Shown piece after piece: positions 17,210 to 26,529 of a stretch of 64,000 nt of DNA. The position numbers and the translations under genes are program-made. Position 1 is the first letter of the stretch, and every line of letters starts with the position of its first letter. A model generated the notes under the pieces. That model worked only from the letters and a program-made list of their open reading frames with translations, was not told the origin of the DNA and made no database searches. This stretch comes from Streptomyces echinatus (GTDB lineage Bacteria; Actinomycetota; Actinomycetes; Streptomycetales; Streptomycetaceae). The stretch lies in contig NZ_JACHJK010000009.1 in assembly GCF_014203595.1 (NCBI RefSeq), positions 1 to 64,000 of the forward strand, given 5' to 3'.

Positions 17210-18595
17210 GTGCTGCGAGCGATTCTGACGGCGAGCGCGGTCGTCGCCGCGCTGCTTGCCCCCGCCACCGCCCACGCCGGGCAGACCGGCCAGGACCTGC
17301 CCCGGCTCACCGACCGGCAGGGGCGGGTCCTCACCCTGCACGGCTGGAACATCGAGGACAAGACACACCGCGGCGAGGAGGCCCTCACCGCCATCACCGA
17401 AGGCCATCTGCGCGACATGCGGGCCAAGGGCTTCGACTTCACCCGGCTGCTGGTCTTCTGGGACGACCTGGAGCCGGAGCCGGGGCGGTACAGCCAGAGC
17501 TACCTGCGCCGGATCGAGCGCGTCCTCGACTGGGCGGAACGCCACGACGTGAAGGTGGTCATCGACGCCCACCAGGACGTCTTCGGGCCCGCCTTCGGCC
17601 ACCGCGGGATACCGGAGTGGGCGACCAGGACCGACGGGCTCCCCTTCACCGCGCACCCCGACGACTGGTTCGCCGAGTACTTCGAGCCCGCCGTGCAGCG
17701 TGCCTTCACCCACCTCTACGAGGACGAGGACCTGCGCCGCGCCCAGGCGGACATGTGGCGTACGCTCGCCACCCGCTTCGCCCACCACCCGGCCGTGCTC
17801 GGCTACGACCTCGTCAACGAGCCGATGGGCGAGGCGCGTCCCGGGGAGGACCTGGCGACGGCCGCGCGCAGGATCGAACGCGACCAGCTCACACCGATGT
17901 ACAACCGCCTGGCCGACGCGGTCCGGCCGGCCGGCCGGGACGCCTGGCTGTTCGTCGAACCGACCCCCGTCGTGGGCGAGGGCGTGCCGACCGGCCTCGG
18001 CCGCGTCGACGATCCCCGGGTCGTGTACGCCCCGCACTTCTACAACACGGCCATGGAGGCGGGCGCCGACTACGATCCCGGGGCCGGCTGGGTCGAGGCG
18101 TACGAACGGGCCGTCACCGAGTACCCGAGGCGGTACCGGGTCCCGGTCGTGGTCGGCGAGTGGGGTCCGCTGAACAACGGCCTGCCGAACATGAACCGTT
18201 TCTACCGTGACGCGATGGCCTCCCTGGGCCGGTACGCCTCGGGCTGGGCGGGCTACGTGTGGTGCTACGGCGGCGGGTACTGCGCGGTCGACGGGACCGG
18301 CGCCTTCCGCGCCAACAAGGAGCTGACCGCCGAGCCGTACGCGGAGACGGTGGCGGGCTCGGTCGGCTCCGCGTCGTACGACTCCGGGTCCGGCGTGTAC
18401 CGGCTGGTCTACCGCGCGGCACCGCACGGATGCCGGGTGAGCGTCCTGTCCCTGCCGCCGGGTTCCTGGCGGATCACGGCCGGCGGCGGCGCCCGCGTCC
18501 TGCGCCGGTCCGCCGGCCGGGCCTGGATCCTGGCCGGCCCGGGCAGCCGGGCGTCCGTCACCGTCGAGCGGGACCTCGGGACGAGCCGCGGGTGA
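17210..18595 (+). CDS. Secreted GH5 glycosidase, endoglycoceramidase-like
   Basis: 461 residues with a Sec signal peptide (VVAALLAPATAHA, cleavage near residue 23). The TIM barrel of glycoside hydrolase family 5 follows. The acid/base Glu is in DLVNEPMG (Glu204) and the nucleophile Glu in VVVGEWGPLNN (Glu317). VVIDAHQDVFG and the NEP context match endo-glycosylceramidases, which cleave the glycan from glycosphingolipids or glycolipids. A C-terminal beta domain (about 385-455) completes the usual layout. GTG 17210 has GGAGG about 7 bases upstream. It stands next to a sugar importer. Substrate could be another beta-glucoside of a lipid. Confidence 0.85.
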   Translation: MLRAILTASAVVAALLAPATAHAGQTGQDLPRLTDRQGRVLTLHGWNIEDKTHRGEEALTAITEGHLRDMRAKGFDFTRLLVFWDDLEPEPGRYSQSYLRRIERVLDWAERHDVKVVIDAHQDVFGPAFGHRGIPEWATRTDGLPFTAHPDDWFAEYFEPAVQRAFTHLYEDEDLRRAQADMWRTLATRFAHHPAVLGYDLVNEPMGEARPGEDLATAARRIERDQLTPMYNRLADAVRPAGRDAWLFVEPTPVVGEGVPTGLGRVDDPRVVYAPHFYNTAMEAGADYDPGAGWVEAYERAVTEYPRRYRVPVVVGEWGPLNNGLPNMNRFYRDAMASLGRYASGWAGYVWCYGGGYCAVDGTGAFRANKELTAEPYAETVAGSVGSASYDSGSGVYRLVYRAAPHGCRVSVLSLPPGSWRITAGGGARVLRRSAGRAWILAGPGSRASVTVERDLGTSRG

Positions 18596-18678
18596 TCCGG
18601 CCGGCCGGTCCACGCCGGCCGCAGGGCGCCGTCGATCGCAAACTGGGGAAGCGTCACATGCGCATGCAAGGGGAGGGG

Positions 18679-18716
18679 TTGACCTCAAGCGCGGTTGAGG
18701 TCACATGATGATCCAC
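18679..18716 (+). promoter_or_regulatory. SoxR/MerR-type promoter with 19-bp spacer, leaderless
   Basis: TTGACC (18679-18684) and CATGAT (18704-18709) are separated by 19 bp, the long spacer diagnostic of MerR-family-activated promoters. The spacer holds the SoxR-box-like palindrome CCTCAAGCGCGGTTGAGG, itself part of the wider repeat GACCTCAA (18681-18688)/TTGAGGTC (18695-18702). Seven bases after the -10 comes ATG 18717, so the mRNA should begin at or next to the start codon. The same arrangement occurs at 62545. Confidence 0.8.
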
Positions 18717-19133
18717 ATGACGACGACATCGAACGCGGACGCGGTGCAGCTCGCCGACATCGAGGCCATCAAGCAGGTGGTCGCCTCCGTGCAGGCGTCC
18801 CAGCAGGCCAAGGACCCGGCCGCCTTCCTCGCCCACTTCCACCCGGAGGCCCTGTGGACCACGGCCCACGGCAAGGTCCTGATCGGCCGGGACGCCATCT
18901 CCGAGTTCACCTGGAAGGTGCTCCCGGACGCCTCCTGGGACGGGGACGTCACGTACGAGGTCACCCACGTGCAGTTCCTCCGCCCCGACGTGGCCGCCGT
19001 CAAGGTCTCCCAGGTCTACCACCCGGCCGAGGGCGTGGGCGACGAGGGCACCCCGCTGTACGTCATGACGAAGCAGGCGGACGGCCGCTGGCTGCTCACG
19101 GCCTGCCAGAACACCGCTGTCCACCGCGACTAG
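18717..19133 (+). CDS. SnoaL-like/SgcJ family small protein (DUF4440-type)
   Basis: 138 residues from ATG 18717. Nearby ATGs (18705 and 18708) lie inside the promoter's -10 region, so they cannot be the start if that promoter is used. The protein is a single NTF2-like alpha+beta cone: IEAIKQVVASVQASQQAKD, FLAHFHPEALWTTAHGKVLI, then VAAVKVSQVYHP and RWLLTACQNTAVH. This matches the SgcJ/EcaC family of uncertain function. Its promoter is of the SoxR type, suggesting a role in the response to redox-active compounds. It ends about 110 bases before the tRNA-Pro gene on the opposite strand. A short hairpin (GATCAC 19159-19164/GTGATC 19170-19175) may terminate it. Confidence 0.82.
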   Translation: MTTTSNADAVQLADIEAIKQVVASVQASQQAKDPAAFLAHFHPEALWTTAHGKVLIGRDAISEFTWKVLPDASWDGDVTYEVTHVQFLRPDVAAVKVSQVYHPAEGVGDEGTPLYVMTKQADGRWLLTACQNTAVHRD

Positions 19134-19188
19134 TGTCGTGCGCATCACGGCCTCGGCTGATCACTGATCGTGATCGCCCCCGGACGCA

Positions 19189-19227
19189 CGGAAGGCCGTC
19201 CTCCCACTCTTGAGAGAACGGCCTCCG
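19189..19227 (-). terminator. Hairpin terminator of tRNA-Pro copy 2
   Basis: An imperfect inverted repeat with arms around AAGGCCGT (19192-19199) and ACGGCCTCCG (19218-19227) lies about 18 bases beyond the tRNA 3' end. Confidence 0.5.
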
Positions 19228-19244
19228 ACCTGCGAAAAGCATGG

Positions 19245-19318
<74 letters not shown>

Positions 19319-19423
19319 TTGCGCTCACCCGCGGTGTCCCGCGTGATCGTGCGAACAGCACTTTACCCCACGCCCGGGGGTGCAACGAAGAAGGCCCGGA
19401 CGGCGCGAGGGACAATCGGCGGT

Positions 19424-19930
19424 ATGACGAACGCGGGCGCATCGGATGCCAGGGACCGGGACGAGTCCGGGCGGGCCCGGAGCGCACGGCCCCGGGACGG
19501 GCTGGGGCGCCCCCTTCCGTACGGTGCGCAGGGCGTCCCCCGGCAGCCGGAGGGGGTCCTGCGCGCGCCGCGGGAGACGGTGGCGCAGGCGCAGGCGCTG
19601 CTGGCGGCGGGGCGGCCGTTCCACGCGCACGAGGTGTTCGAGGACGCCTGGAAGTCGGGGCCCGAGGACGAGCGCGCGCTGTGGCGTGGCCTGGCGCAGC
19701 TGGCGGTGGGGCTCACCCACGCGGCCCGGGGGAACGCCGTCGGCGGGGCCCGGCTGCTGCGGCGCGGCGCGGGAGCCGTCGAGGGGTGGGAGAGCGATCG
19801 GGGCGAGGACCGGCCCTACGGGCTGGACCTGGCCGGGCTCTGCCGGTGGGCACGGGAGCTGGCGGGGCGCGTGGAACGGACCCCGGCGGCGGTGGACGCC
19901 CGCGCCGAGGCACCCCGGCTGGGCCCCTGA
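19424..19930 (+). CDS. DUF309 domain protein
   Basis: 168 residues. The first ~45 are variable and Arg-rich. The DUF309 helical core begins near residue 47, with the signature FHAHEVFEDAWKSG followed by RALWRGLAQLAVGLTHAARG. The conserved H-E-x-x-E-x-x-W set is intact. The molecular role of DUF309 is unknown; the fold is all-helical and soluble. ATG 19424 is used; earlier codons in the frame run back into the tRNA. The cobF gene follows in the same direction after 70 bases. Confidence 0.8.
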   Translation: MTNAGASDARDRDESGRARSARPRDGLGRPLPYGAQGVPRQPEGVLRAPRETVAQAQALLAAGRPFHAHEVFEDAWKSGPEDERALWRGLAQLAVGLTHAARGNAVGGARLLRRGAGAVEGWESDRGEDRPYGLDLAGLCRWARELAGRVERTPAAVDARAEAPRLGP

Positions 19931-20000
19931 CGGGACGCACCGTCGCCGGGCGGGCGGAGGCGGTGGGCAGGCCGGCAGGGGCATGCGGCAGACTCGGCGC

Positions 20001-20774
20001 GTGCGAAAGATTCATGTCATCGGTATCGGCGCGGGCGACCCCGACCAGCTGACCCTGCAGGCGGTCAGGGCCATGCGGGGCACGGACGTGTTCTTCCTGC
20101 TCGGCAAGGGCGAGGTGAAGGACGACCTCACCCGGCTCCGCCGGGACATGCTGGACACGCACCTGCCGGCGGGGTCGTACCGGGTGGTGGAGGCCCGGGA
20201 TCCGGAGCGGGACCGCAAGGCGGGCGGTGCGGCCTATTCGCCGGCCGTCGGCGACTGGCGCAGCGCCCGCGCCGGGATCTACGCGCGGCTGATCGCCGAG
20301 GAGCTGGCCGAGGACGGCACCGGCGCCTTCCTCGTGTGGGGCGACCCGGCGCTGTACGACAGCACGCTGGGAATCCTGGAGGAGGTGCTGGAGCGGGGCG
20401 CGGTGGAGTTCACGTACGACGTGGTGCCCGGCGTCAGCAGCGTCTCCGCGCTGGTCGCCCGGCACCGCACGGGACTGAACCGGGTCGCCCGGCCGGTGCA
20501 GATCACCACCGGGCGGCGGCTGGCCGAAGGCTTCCCGGAGGGGGTGGACGACGTGGTCGTGATGCTCGACGCCCAGCAGACCTTCCGGCGGTACGCCGAG
20601 GAGGACATGGACATCTACTGGGGCGCCTACATCGGCACGCCGGACGAGATCCTCGTCTCCGGGCCGATCGCCGAGGCCGGCCCGCGCATCGAGCGGCTGC
20701 GGGCCGAGGCACGGGAACGCAAGGGCTGGATCATGGACACGTACCTGCTGCGCAGGAACCCGGGCGACGCCTGA
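20001..20774 (+). CDS. cobF: Precorrin-6A synthase (deacetylating), CobF
   Basis: 257 residues. SAM-dependent methyltransferase of aerobic cobalamin synthesis that methylates C-1 of the corrin ring and releases acetate. The tetrapyrrole-methylase start IHVIGIGAGDPDQLTLQAV is present. LVWGDPALYDST and YDVVPGVSSVSALVARH are the expected later motifs. The C-terminus ERKGWIMDTYLLRRN is typical of CobF. The start is GTG 20001 by family alignment; ATG 19983 is in frame six codons upstream. It converges with cobK, a neighbouring step in the pathway. No cobalamin riboswitch is seen in the 70 bases upstream. Confidence 0.92.
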   Translation: MRKIHVIGIGAGDPDQLTLQAVRAMRGTDVFFLLGKGEVKDDLTRLRRDMLDTHLPAGSYRVVEARDPERDRKAGGAAYSPAVGDWRSARAGIYARLIAEELAEDGTGAFLVWGDPALYDSTLGILEEVLERGAVEFTYDVVPGVSSVSALVARHRTGLNRVARPVQITTGRRLAEGFPEGVDDVVVMLDAQQTFRRYAEEDMDIYWGAYIGTPDEILVSGPIAEAGPRIERLRAEARERKGWIMDTYLLRRNPGDA

Positions 20775-20892
20775 CGGGGCACCGCGCGCCCGGCCCCGGC
20801 AGGCCGGCCCCCGGCTGACCGCGCGAGTGCGTCGGCCGGCACGCCGCCGGGGCCGGGGGTGACGCCGGCCGCCCGGCTCCGGGCGCCGGTCC

Positions 20893-21639
20893 TCATGCCG
20901 GGCCGAGGCCGAGCCGGTGCAGTACGCCCGCCGCGTCGGGCACGGCCGTCACGCCCCGCGGCAGCGGAGGACGGCGTACGACGACGACGGGCAGGCCGAG
21001 GTCCCGCGCCGCGGTCAGTTTCGCGGCCGTGGCCTCGCCTCCGCTGTCCTTGGTCACCAGCACCTCGATGCGGTGGGCGCGGAGCAGCCGCGTCTCGTCG
21101 GCGACGGTGAAGGGGCCGCGCGCGAGGACCAGTTCGGTGTCCGGCGGCAGGGGCGGCCCGGGCGGGTCGACCGACCGTACGACGAAGTGCAGGTCCGCCA
21201 GGTGGGCGAAGGCGGCGAGGCCCAGGCGTCCGGTGCTGAGGAACACCCGGCGGCCGAGCCCGGGCAGCGCTTCGGCGGCCCCGGCCAGGGAGGGGACGTC
21301 GTACCACTGGTCTCCCGGGGCCCGCCGCCAGCCGGGTCGGCGCAGCACCACCGCGGGCACCCCGGTGGCCGCCGCCGCCCGGGCCGCGTTGGCCGTGATG
21401 GTCTCGGCGAACGGGTGGGTGGCGTCGACCAGGGCGTCCACGTCGTGCGTGCGCAGCCAGTCGGCCAGCCCCTGCGCCCCGCCGAAGCCGCCGATCCGTA
21501 CCTCGCCCGCCACCGCTCCCGGCCGCGCGACGCGGCCCGCCAGGGAGGTGGTGACCCGGACCCCGGGCCGGGCGGCGAGATCGTCGGCGAGGCGGCGGGC
21601 CTCGGTGGTGCCGCCGAGGATCAGCACGTGCGCGGGCAT
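20893..21639 (-). CDS. cobK: Precorrin-6A reductase, CobK
   Basis: 248 residues. NADPH-dependent reduction of precorrin-6A to dihydro-precorrin-6 in cobalamin synthesis. The N-terminal glycine-rich motif is VLILGGTTEARRLADDL. DALVDATHPFAETITANAARA is the family's conserved DATHPF signature, and VLVTKDSGGEATAAKLTAAR is near the C-terminus. ATG 21639 has no clear ribosome site. It faces cobF with 118 bases between; CCCCCGGC (20808-20815) and GCCGGGGG (20852-20859) there could form a shared terminator. Confidence 0.92.
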   Translation of the reverse strand: MPAHVLILGGTTEARRLADDLAARPGVRVTTSLAGRVARPGAVAGEVRIGGFGGAQGLADWLRTHDVDALVDATHPFAETITANAARAAAATGVPAVVLRRPGWRRAPGDQWYDVPSLAGAAEALPGLGRRVFLSTGRLGLAAFAHLADLHFVVRSVDPPGPPLPPDTELVLARGPFTVADETRLLRAHRIEVLVTKDSGGEATAAKLTAARDLGLPVVVVRRPPLPRGVTAVPDAAGVLHRLGLGPA

Positions 21640-21750
21640 GGGGGTGAGCCTACGAGGTCGCCCGCGCCCGTCCGGCGTCCGGTCCGGTCCGGCGCCCAGG
21701 CCACTGCGGACCGCTCGCCGCACCGTGTCCCGGACACCACGGCCTGCCCT

Positions 21751-21867
21751 GGACACCGAGGCTCTTCCCGGACGCCCCGATCCGCCCCCGGACACCACGG
21801 CCCCTCCCCGTCGCCCCGATCCGCCCCGGGGCACCAAGGCCCCTCCCGGTCGCCGAGACCCGCCCAG
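21751..21867. repeat. Three tandem 39-bp repeats between cobK and HAD gene
   Basis: Units 21751-21789, 21790-21828 and 21829-21867 share the pattern GGACACC-(A/G)-CGGCCCCTCCC, then GTCGCCCCGATCCGCCCC, with about 70-80% identity. A half unit precedes (21732-21750) and another follows. They fill most of the 330-base gap 21640-21969. On the minus strand the array reads as a 13-residue Gly/Arg repeat, but no ribosome site supports a gene there. Nothing else is seen in the gap. Confidence 0.75.
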
Positions 21868-21969
21868 GGCGCCAGGGTCCGTCCCGCCGCACTGGTTCCT
21901 CCGGAGCGCCGCGGTCCGCCCCCGGTCGCCCCGGTCGCCCCGGTGTCCGCGGATCGCTACGGTCGGGCC

Positions 21970-22758
21970 ATGGAGTCCATGGCGTCCGTGCGTGCCGTCC
22001 TGATCGACATCGACGGGGTCCTCACCGTCTCCTGGAAGCCGCTGCCCGGTGCGGTGGAGGCGCTGCGCGCCCTGCGTGCGGGCGGGCTCGGGGTGGCCCT
22101 GGTGACCAACACGACCTCCCGGACCCGGGCGTCGATCGCCGAGACGCTGTCGGGGGCGGGTTTCCCGGTGGACGCCGAGGACGTGCTGACCGCGCCCGCC
22201 GTCACCGCCGCCCATCTCGCCGAGCACTTCCCCGGCGCCCGCTGCGCGCTGCTCAACTGCGGGGACATCGGGGCGGACCTGGGTGACCTCGTCCTGGTCG
22301 AGGAGGGTGCCGACGTGGTCCTGGTCGGCGGGGCCGGCCCGGGGTTCGACTACGCGGCGCTCAACCGTGCCTTCGGCGAGCTGCAGCGCGGTGCGCGGCT
22401 GGTCGCCATGCACCGCAACCTGTACTGGCGCACCGACGACGGACTGCAACTGGACTCCGGGGCCTTCCTGGTGGGGCTGGAGCAGGCGGCGCGGGTGGAG
22501 GCGGAGGTCACGGGCAAGCCGTCCCGGGCGTTCTTCGAGGCCGCGCTGGCCCGCGTGGGGGTGGGCGCGGAGCGGGCGCTGATGGTCGGTGACGACATCG
22601 AGTCGGACGTGCTCGCCGCGCAGCGGGCCGGGCTCACGGGGGTGCTGGTGAAGACGGGCAAGTACCGGCCGGAGACGCAACGGAACGCCGGTGGCACCCC
22701 GGACCACGTCGTGGACTCCTTCGCGGACGTCCCGGGGCTGCTGGGGCTAGCGCAGTAG
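21970..22758 (+). CDS. HAD-superfamily class IIA phosphatase (LHPP-like)
   Basis: 262 residues. HAD motif I is LIDIDGVLT, motif II LVTNTTS, motif III Lys in VTGKPSRAFFEAAL, motif IV MVGDDIESDVLAAQRAG. The cap between motifs II and III is the class IIA (NagD-like) type, and the length matches the LHPP-like subfamily of phosphohistidine/pyrophosphate phosphatases. The substrate cannot be told from sequence. Its last 12 bases overlap the end of the convergent TauE gene. Confidence 0.85.
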   Translation: MESMASVRAVLIDIDGVLTVSWKPLPGAVEALRALRAGGLGVALVTNTTSRTRASIAETLSGAGFPVDAEDVLTAPAVTAAHLAEHFPGARCALLNCGDIGADLGDLVLVEEGADVVLVGGAGPGFDYAALNRAFGELQRGARLVAMHRNLYWRTDDGLQLDSGAFLVGLEQAARVEAEVTGKPSRAFFEAALARVGVGAERALMVGDDIESDVLAAQRAGLTGVLVKTGKYRPETQRNAGGTPDHVVDSFADVPGLLGLAQ

Positions 22759-23520
22759 CAGCTGGACGCCGCCCACGATCGTGGCCGCGATCACGAGTTG
22801 CTCGAAGAGCCGCTGGTTGATCCTGTTCACAGCCCATTTGCCGAACAACGCGCCGGGCACGACGAACACCACGAGCGCGGCGTCGAGGAGCAGCGAGTTC
22901 CCGTCGATCAGGCCGAGTCCCGCGCTGAACGGCACCTTCGAGACGTTCACGATGAGGAAGAAGAACGCGGAGGTGCCAAGGAAGCCGAGCTTCCGGAAGC
23001 CCGCGGACAGCAGGTACAGCGACATCACCGGCCCGCCCGCGTTGGCGACCATCGTCGTGAAGCCGCCGAGCACGCCGTACGAGCGGGCCTTCACCCGGCC
23101 CGCCCGGGTCGTCACGGCGTCCGGCGCCCCGGGGGTCTCGGCCGTCCGCCGGCGCCACACCGTCACCCCGGCCATCAGCAGCAGGATCGCCCCGATCGAG
23201 GTCCGGACGATCCCGTCGTCGGCCCACACCAGGAACAGGGTGCCGGCCACCACACCCACCGCCACCGCCGGGAACAGCCGCCACAGCGTGGGCCAGTGCG
23301 CGTGCCGCCGGTAGGTGAGGACGGCGAGCACGTCCCCGGCGATCAGGACGGGCAGCAGTACGCCGGTGGAGGCGCGGGCGGGCAGGACCGCCGCGAAGAT
23401 CGCGAGGCTGACCGTGTTGGCCCCGCTGACGGCCGTCTTGGAGAAGCCGACCAGCAGGGCCGCGAAGGCGAGCGCGGCGAACTCCCAGCCGGACAGGTGC
23501 CAGAGTGTCATCGTGTTCAT
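22747..23520 (-). CDS. TauE/SafE-family anion exporter
   Basis: 257 residues, about eight hydrophobic helices in two homologous halves: FAALLVGFSKTAVSGANTVS in the first, GVLGGFTTMVANAGGPVMSLY in the second, the paired TauE/SafE signatures. Members export sulfite, sulfoacetate or related organosulfonates. The start is ATG 23520 (a second ATG lies at 23511); no strong ribosome site. The 3' end overlaps the convergent HAD gene by 12 bases. Confidence 0.88.
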   Translation of the reverse strand: MNTMTLWHLSGWEFAALAFAALLVGFSKTAVSGANTVSLAIFAAVLPARASTGVLLPVLIAGDVLAVLTYRRHAHWPTLWRLFPAVAVGVVAGTLFLVWADDGIVRTSIGAILLLMAGVTVWRRRTAETPGAPDAVTTRAGRVKARSYGVLGGFTTMVANAGGPVMSLYLLSAGFRKLGFLGTSAFFFLIVNVSKVPFSAGLGLIDGNSLLLDAALVVFVVPGALFGKWAVNRINQRLFEQLVIAATIVGGVQLLLR

Positions 23521-23592
23521 GCGGGAACCGATGCTATGTCCGGACAAGCCTCCGGCGTAAGGAGCGTCTCGCCAGGTGATCACTGCCGGCCG

Positions 23593-25107
23593 CTATGCCG
23601 GGTCCGCGTACCGTGCCCTGAGTTCCCGCTTCAGCACCTTCATGCTGGGCCCCAGCGGCATCGCGTCCGTGAACTCCACGCGCCGCGGGTACTTGTGCCG
23701 GCCGAGGTGTTCCCTGGACCACTCGGTGACGGCGGCGGCGTCGGGGGCGCCGCCCTGCGCCGGGACCACGACGGCGCACACCTCCTCGCCGTGCAGTTCG
23801 TCGGGCAGGCCGATGACGGCGACCTGGGCGATACCCGGGTGGCGCATCAGGACCTCCTCGACCTCCCTCGGGTAGACGTTGTAGCCGCCGCGGATGATGA
23901 CGTCCTTCTTGCGGTCGACGATGCGCAGGAATCCCTCGTCGTCCTTGGTGCCGAGGTCGCCGGTGCGGAACCAGCCGTCCACCAGGGCCTCGGCGGTGGC
24001 CTCGGGGCGGCCGAGGTAGCCGGAGAAGACGTTGTGGCCCCGGACGACGACCTCGCCCAGCTCGCCGGGCGGCAGCAGCTCGATCCGGCCCTCCACCTCG
24101 GCGCGGGCGATCTCCACGTCGATGCCCCACAGCGGGTGGCCGATGGTGCCGGCCTTCGTGCCGAACACCGGCTGGTTGACGGTCGCGGTCGGCGAGGTCT
24201 CCGACAGCCCGTAGCCCTCGTAGATCTGCGCCCCGAACGCGGCCTCGAACCGCTCCAGCACGGCGACCGGGAGCGAGGCGCCGCCGGAGACGCACACACG
24301 CAGTCCGGGGAGCCGGGCGGCGTCGGCGGCCGCCGCGGCGAGGGCGACGAACATGGTCGGCACGCCGTGGAAGGTGTTCACGCCCTCCCGCACCATCAGC
24401 TCGATCGCACGGGCCGCGTCGAAGCGCGGCAGCAGCACGAGCGTGGCGCCGGCCCGCCAGGTGGAGTTGAGCGACACCGTCTGCCCGAAGGCGTGGAACA
24501 GCGGCAGCGCGCCGAGGGCGATGTCGTCGGCGCGGATGTCGTTGGCGTCGAAGGCGTTGACGGTCGCGTTCATCACGAGGTTGAAGTGGCTGAGGACGGC
24601 GCCCTTGGGGACACCGGTCGTGCCGCTGGTGTAGAAGATCACCGCCGGGTCGTCGGCGGTGCGGGTGACGTAGGAGGGCAGGGGCTCGGCGTCCGCCGCG
24701 AGCTTGTCGAACTCCGCGGCGAGGGTGACGGCCCGGACGCCCAGGGCGTCGGCGGCGGCCCGTCCGGTGCCGGCCTGGGCCGGGTGGACGAGGAGCAGGG
24801 TCGCACCGCTGTCCCTGAGCACGTGCTCGACCTCACCGGCCGACAGCAGCAGGTGCACGGGGACGACGACACCGCCCGCCGCGGCGATCGCGTAGTAGGC
24901 GAGCGGGAACTCGGCGGTGTTGGGTGCCATGAGGGCGACCCGGTCACCCGGCCGTACGCCGAGGCCGGTGAGCGCGCCCGCCTGGGCCAGCGCTCGCTGC
25001 CACGCCTCGGCGAAGGTGAGCCGCAGATCGCCTTCGACGAGGGCGGTCCTGCCGGGACGGCGCCGGGCGTTCTCGGCGAGGATGGCGGCGACGGACAGGG
25101 TTGCCAT
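23593..25107 (-). CDS. Long-chain fatty acid-CoA ligase (AMP-binding)
   Basis: 504 residues of the ANL adenylate-forming superfamily. Visible motifs: A3 FYTSGTTGVPKGAVLSH, A5 YEGYGLSETSPTAT, A7 GWFRTGDLG, A8 hinge RKKDVIIRGGYNVYPREVE, and the A10 Lys in GPSMKVLKREL. It activates a fatty or other carboxylic acid to the acyl-CoA in the cytoplasm. ATG 25107 is preceded by GGAG. The thiolase gene lies 88 bases upstream on the same strand, and the shared palindrome ahead of the thiolase suggests joint control for fatty-acid use. Confidence 0.9.
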   Translation of the reverse strand: MATLSVAAILAENARRRPGRTALVEGDLRLTFAEAWQRALAQAGALTGLGVRPGDRVALMAPNTAEFPLAYYAIAAAGGVVVPVHLLLSAGEVEHVLRDSGATLLLVHPAQAGTGRAAADALGVRAVTLAAEFDKLAADAEPLPSYVTRTADDPAVIFYTSGTTGVPKGAVLSHFNLVMNATVNAFDANDIRADDIALGALPLFHAFGQTVSLNSTWRAGATLVLLPRFDAARAIELMVREGVNTFHGVPTMFVALAAAAADAARLPGLRVCVSGGASLPVAVLERFEAAFGAQIYEGYGLSETSPTATVNQPVFGTKAGTIGHPLWGIDVEIARAEVEGRIELLPPGELGEVVVRGHNVFSGYLGRPEATAEALVDGWFRTGDLGTKDDEGFLRIVDRKKDVIIRGGYNVYPREVEEVLMRHPGIAQVAVIGLPDELHGEEVCAVVVPAQGGAPDAAAVTEWSREHLGRHKYPRRVEFTDAMPLGPSMKVLKRELRARYADPA

Positions 25108-25195
25108 GGAGTGCTGCTCCGTTTCCTTGCTGCGGCTCGTGGTGCCGAATGCCCGCGCGAAGTCTTCCGTGCGGGGAACCCCCGTTGAACAGGCC

Positions 25196-26383
<1,188 letters not shown>

Positions 26384-26443
26384 GGCTGGGACTCCTGACC
26401 TACGACGCTGTGGATCAGCACGGACCTGAGCAGCAATAGTTAA

Positions 26444-26456
26444 TTAGCACTGCTAG
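26444..26456. promoter_or_regulatory. Palindromic operator in the thiolase/lipase divergent region
   Basis: TAGCA-C-TGCTA (26445-26455), extended as TTAGCACTGCTAG, lies in the most AT-rich stretch of this divergent region (26430-26470). On the plus strand TATAGA (26465-26470) could be a -10. Such perfect odd palindromes fit a TetR-type acyl-CoA-responsive repressor. No such regulator gene is adjacent. Confidence 0.55.
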
Positions 26457-26529
26457 TTTTGGACTATAGACCTCGGACCGCCCCGCTGGGAAGATCCTCC
26501 GGGACCTTCACCGAGGCAGCGGAGGAGAC

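Noticed and set aside
20775..20892. Cobalamin riboswitch near cobF/cobK
   Set aside because: The gap lies between two gene ends, and the bases upstream of each start show no B12-box-like sequence.
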